From positions 24,778,412 through 24,842,411 of the forward strand of contig NC_092675.1 of the NCBI RefSeq assembly GCF_964355755.1: a DNA stretch of 64,000 nt, read 5' to 3'. The position numbers and the translations under genes are program-made. Source of the stretch: Antedon mediterranea. Taxonomy: Eukaryota; Echinodermata; Crinoidea; Comatulida; Antedonidae. How positions within the stretch are numbered: the first letter of the stretch is position 1; each line of letters begins with the position of its first letter. Of the stretch, positions 62,901 through 64,000 are shown in pieces. Below the pieces are notes generated by a model. It had not been told where the DNA came from, ran no database searches, and saw only the letters and a list, made by a program, of their open reading frames with translations.

Positions 62901-63891
62901 CTAGCTTGAAGATGAGAAAATATCAAGTGGATCCCCACTGTCATCAACTGATTTTTTTTCAGGTCTGAAATGAAATAAAGTTATTTTTGTAATTGGAATT
63001 GTATTTCATTAATATAAATAATATATAAAGTCACTAAAAGTCTATTAGAGCCATAAGTAGTATATTGTAAAGCTCAAACTAGTTTGACAAAAAAAAGTGA
63101 TGTGCCCAAATAAGGTAGTCAAATACCCAAATAGTAATATGACAACATATGTCCATATATGGGCACATTTTTGTTCACATAAAGTTTGATAGTGTAGACA
63201 GCTTAATTGAACGGAATTCCTTTGTACGGATTACTATTTTTATTTGTACGTTTAATTTCATTCGTACAACAGATTATTCTACATATTTTTATCTGCTCAC
63301 TCTGTCGGTCGGATGGTCGGTTGGTCGGTAAACACTAACTAAAATTTGAGCACGCGACTGCAGCCATGTATATGGCCTTGTTATAAATTGTCTTGTTTGT
63401 GCTATTCATTTTTATTGCTCATTGTACATTGTGTGCAGACTTTTAGCCCTTGACTGCTTTCTGTTTTTAATGTAATTTTCATTAATAAATATACATGAAT
63501 ATATCATTAATATTTTTTATAAGAATACTAATAGTAGTTGTACAAATTAGCAATTTGTAAAAATGAATTAATAATCGATTTAGCAATATAGGCCTATATA
63601 AAAACTAATTACGCACTAAACTTCAGGTTTGGTACCACCATAACGTTCGAAGAGTGAATTTAGCATGTGTTACAATTTCTTAGTATTTGTATTGGTATTG
63701 TAAGCGAAAGCACAATGTTAATTAAAACTTTTGCTCATACCGTCGCTTTCGAAGTTTGACAATTACGGCGGCCAGTATAATAATGACCAACAACGTAAGA
63801 AGTCCGAGTCCAATGGCAAGACCGGTTACGTTCGAAGAATCGTCTGTATCTTTTTGTTTAGTTCTTGATCCTGTTTTTGGTAACTCGTTTC
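62901..63891 (-). CDS. 3' part of a single-pass membrane protein gene (unrecognised)
   Basis: Two minus-strand exons, 63891-63741 and 62964-62901, join in phase and end at TAG. The first encodes a short polar stretch with an N-glycosylation sequon (SNVTG), then a transmembrane segment (LAIGLGLLTLLVIIILAAVI) followed by the stop-transfer cluster KLRKRR. The second adds a 20-residue cytoplasmic tail, PEKKSVDDSGDPLDIFSSSS. Topology is probably type I (extracellular N-terminus). The remaining exons lie beyond the right edge, so the family cannot be named. A MITE lies in the intron. Confidence 0.65.
63073..63206. mobile_element. MITE family A, copy 7
   Basis: AAGCTCAAACTAGTTTGAC on the left, AAAGTGATGTGCCCAAATAA inside, and AAGTTTGATAGTGTAGACAG with CTTAA on the right. 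Lies in the intron of the membrane-protein gene. Confidence 0.7.
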
Positions 63892-64000
63892 CTACAAACA
63901 AACAAACAAAAAGCGTGTTACAATGTTACAATTTTAATATTACCAATACATAGTTTACCCAAACGTATGTAACATCTGTGTCTCGTAACGGGAAGGGAAT

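Overview
This is a eukaryotic, gene-and-repeat window. Spliced genes with GT-AG introns, metazoan proteins (caspase, dystrophin family, PARG, USP39), AT-rich introns and frequent short TAGGCCTAGGCC runs suggest a marine invertebrate deuterostome, perhaps an echinoderm. The species guess is inference; the animal assignment is firm. Exon-intron models were built by hand from open frames, GT/AG signals, phase agreement and family motifs. All six complete or nearly complete models keep a single frame across every junction.

Layout, left to right: 1-3971 no recognised gene; 3972-6052 (+) effector-type caspase; 8347-11094 (+) COX18, a mitochondrial inner-membrane insertase; 11925-24937 (-) ALG6 glucosyltransferase, whose penultimate intron holds a nearly intact Ty3/Gypsy LTR retrotransposon (13100-17763) and whose first intron holds a C-rich minisatellite, a MULE-like non-autonomous transposon and a G-rich inverted partner array; 26576-33885 (-) PARG; 34384-43182 (+) USP39, head-to-head with PARG; 45422-53101 (+) a short dystrophin-family gene (WW, EF-hand, ZZ, coiled coil, no spectrin repeats); 55128-56628 (-) a FUT10/FUT11-type fucosyltransferase; 58018-61770 two adjoining satellites; 62901-63891 (-) the 3' end of an unrecognised single-pass membrane protein gene.

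The most striking observation is that two neighbouring genes carry tandem duplications of a 3' splice site together with the start of the following exon. USP39 exon 6 is preceded by a 49-bp array that repeats the acceptor plus the first 35 exon bases 16 times. The dystrophin-like exon 5 is preceded by two extra copies of its acceptor; one can give an in-frame 29-residue extension, and both extra copies can be read as phase-neutral 33-nt microexons. Alongside these is a dense population of MITEs, SINEs (one 5S rRNA-derived, others tRNA-derived), 5'-truncated LINE ends and a young LTR insertion. The genes are housekeeping genes with unrelated roles (apoptosis, respiratory-chain assembly, N-glycan precursor synthesis, ADP-ribose turnover, splicing, membrane-cytoskeleton linkage, O-fucosylation); no operon-like logic is implied.
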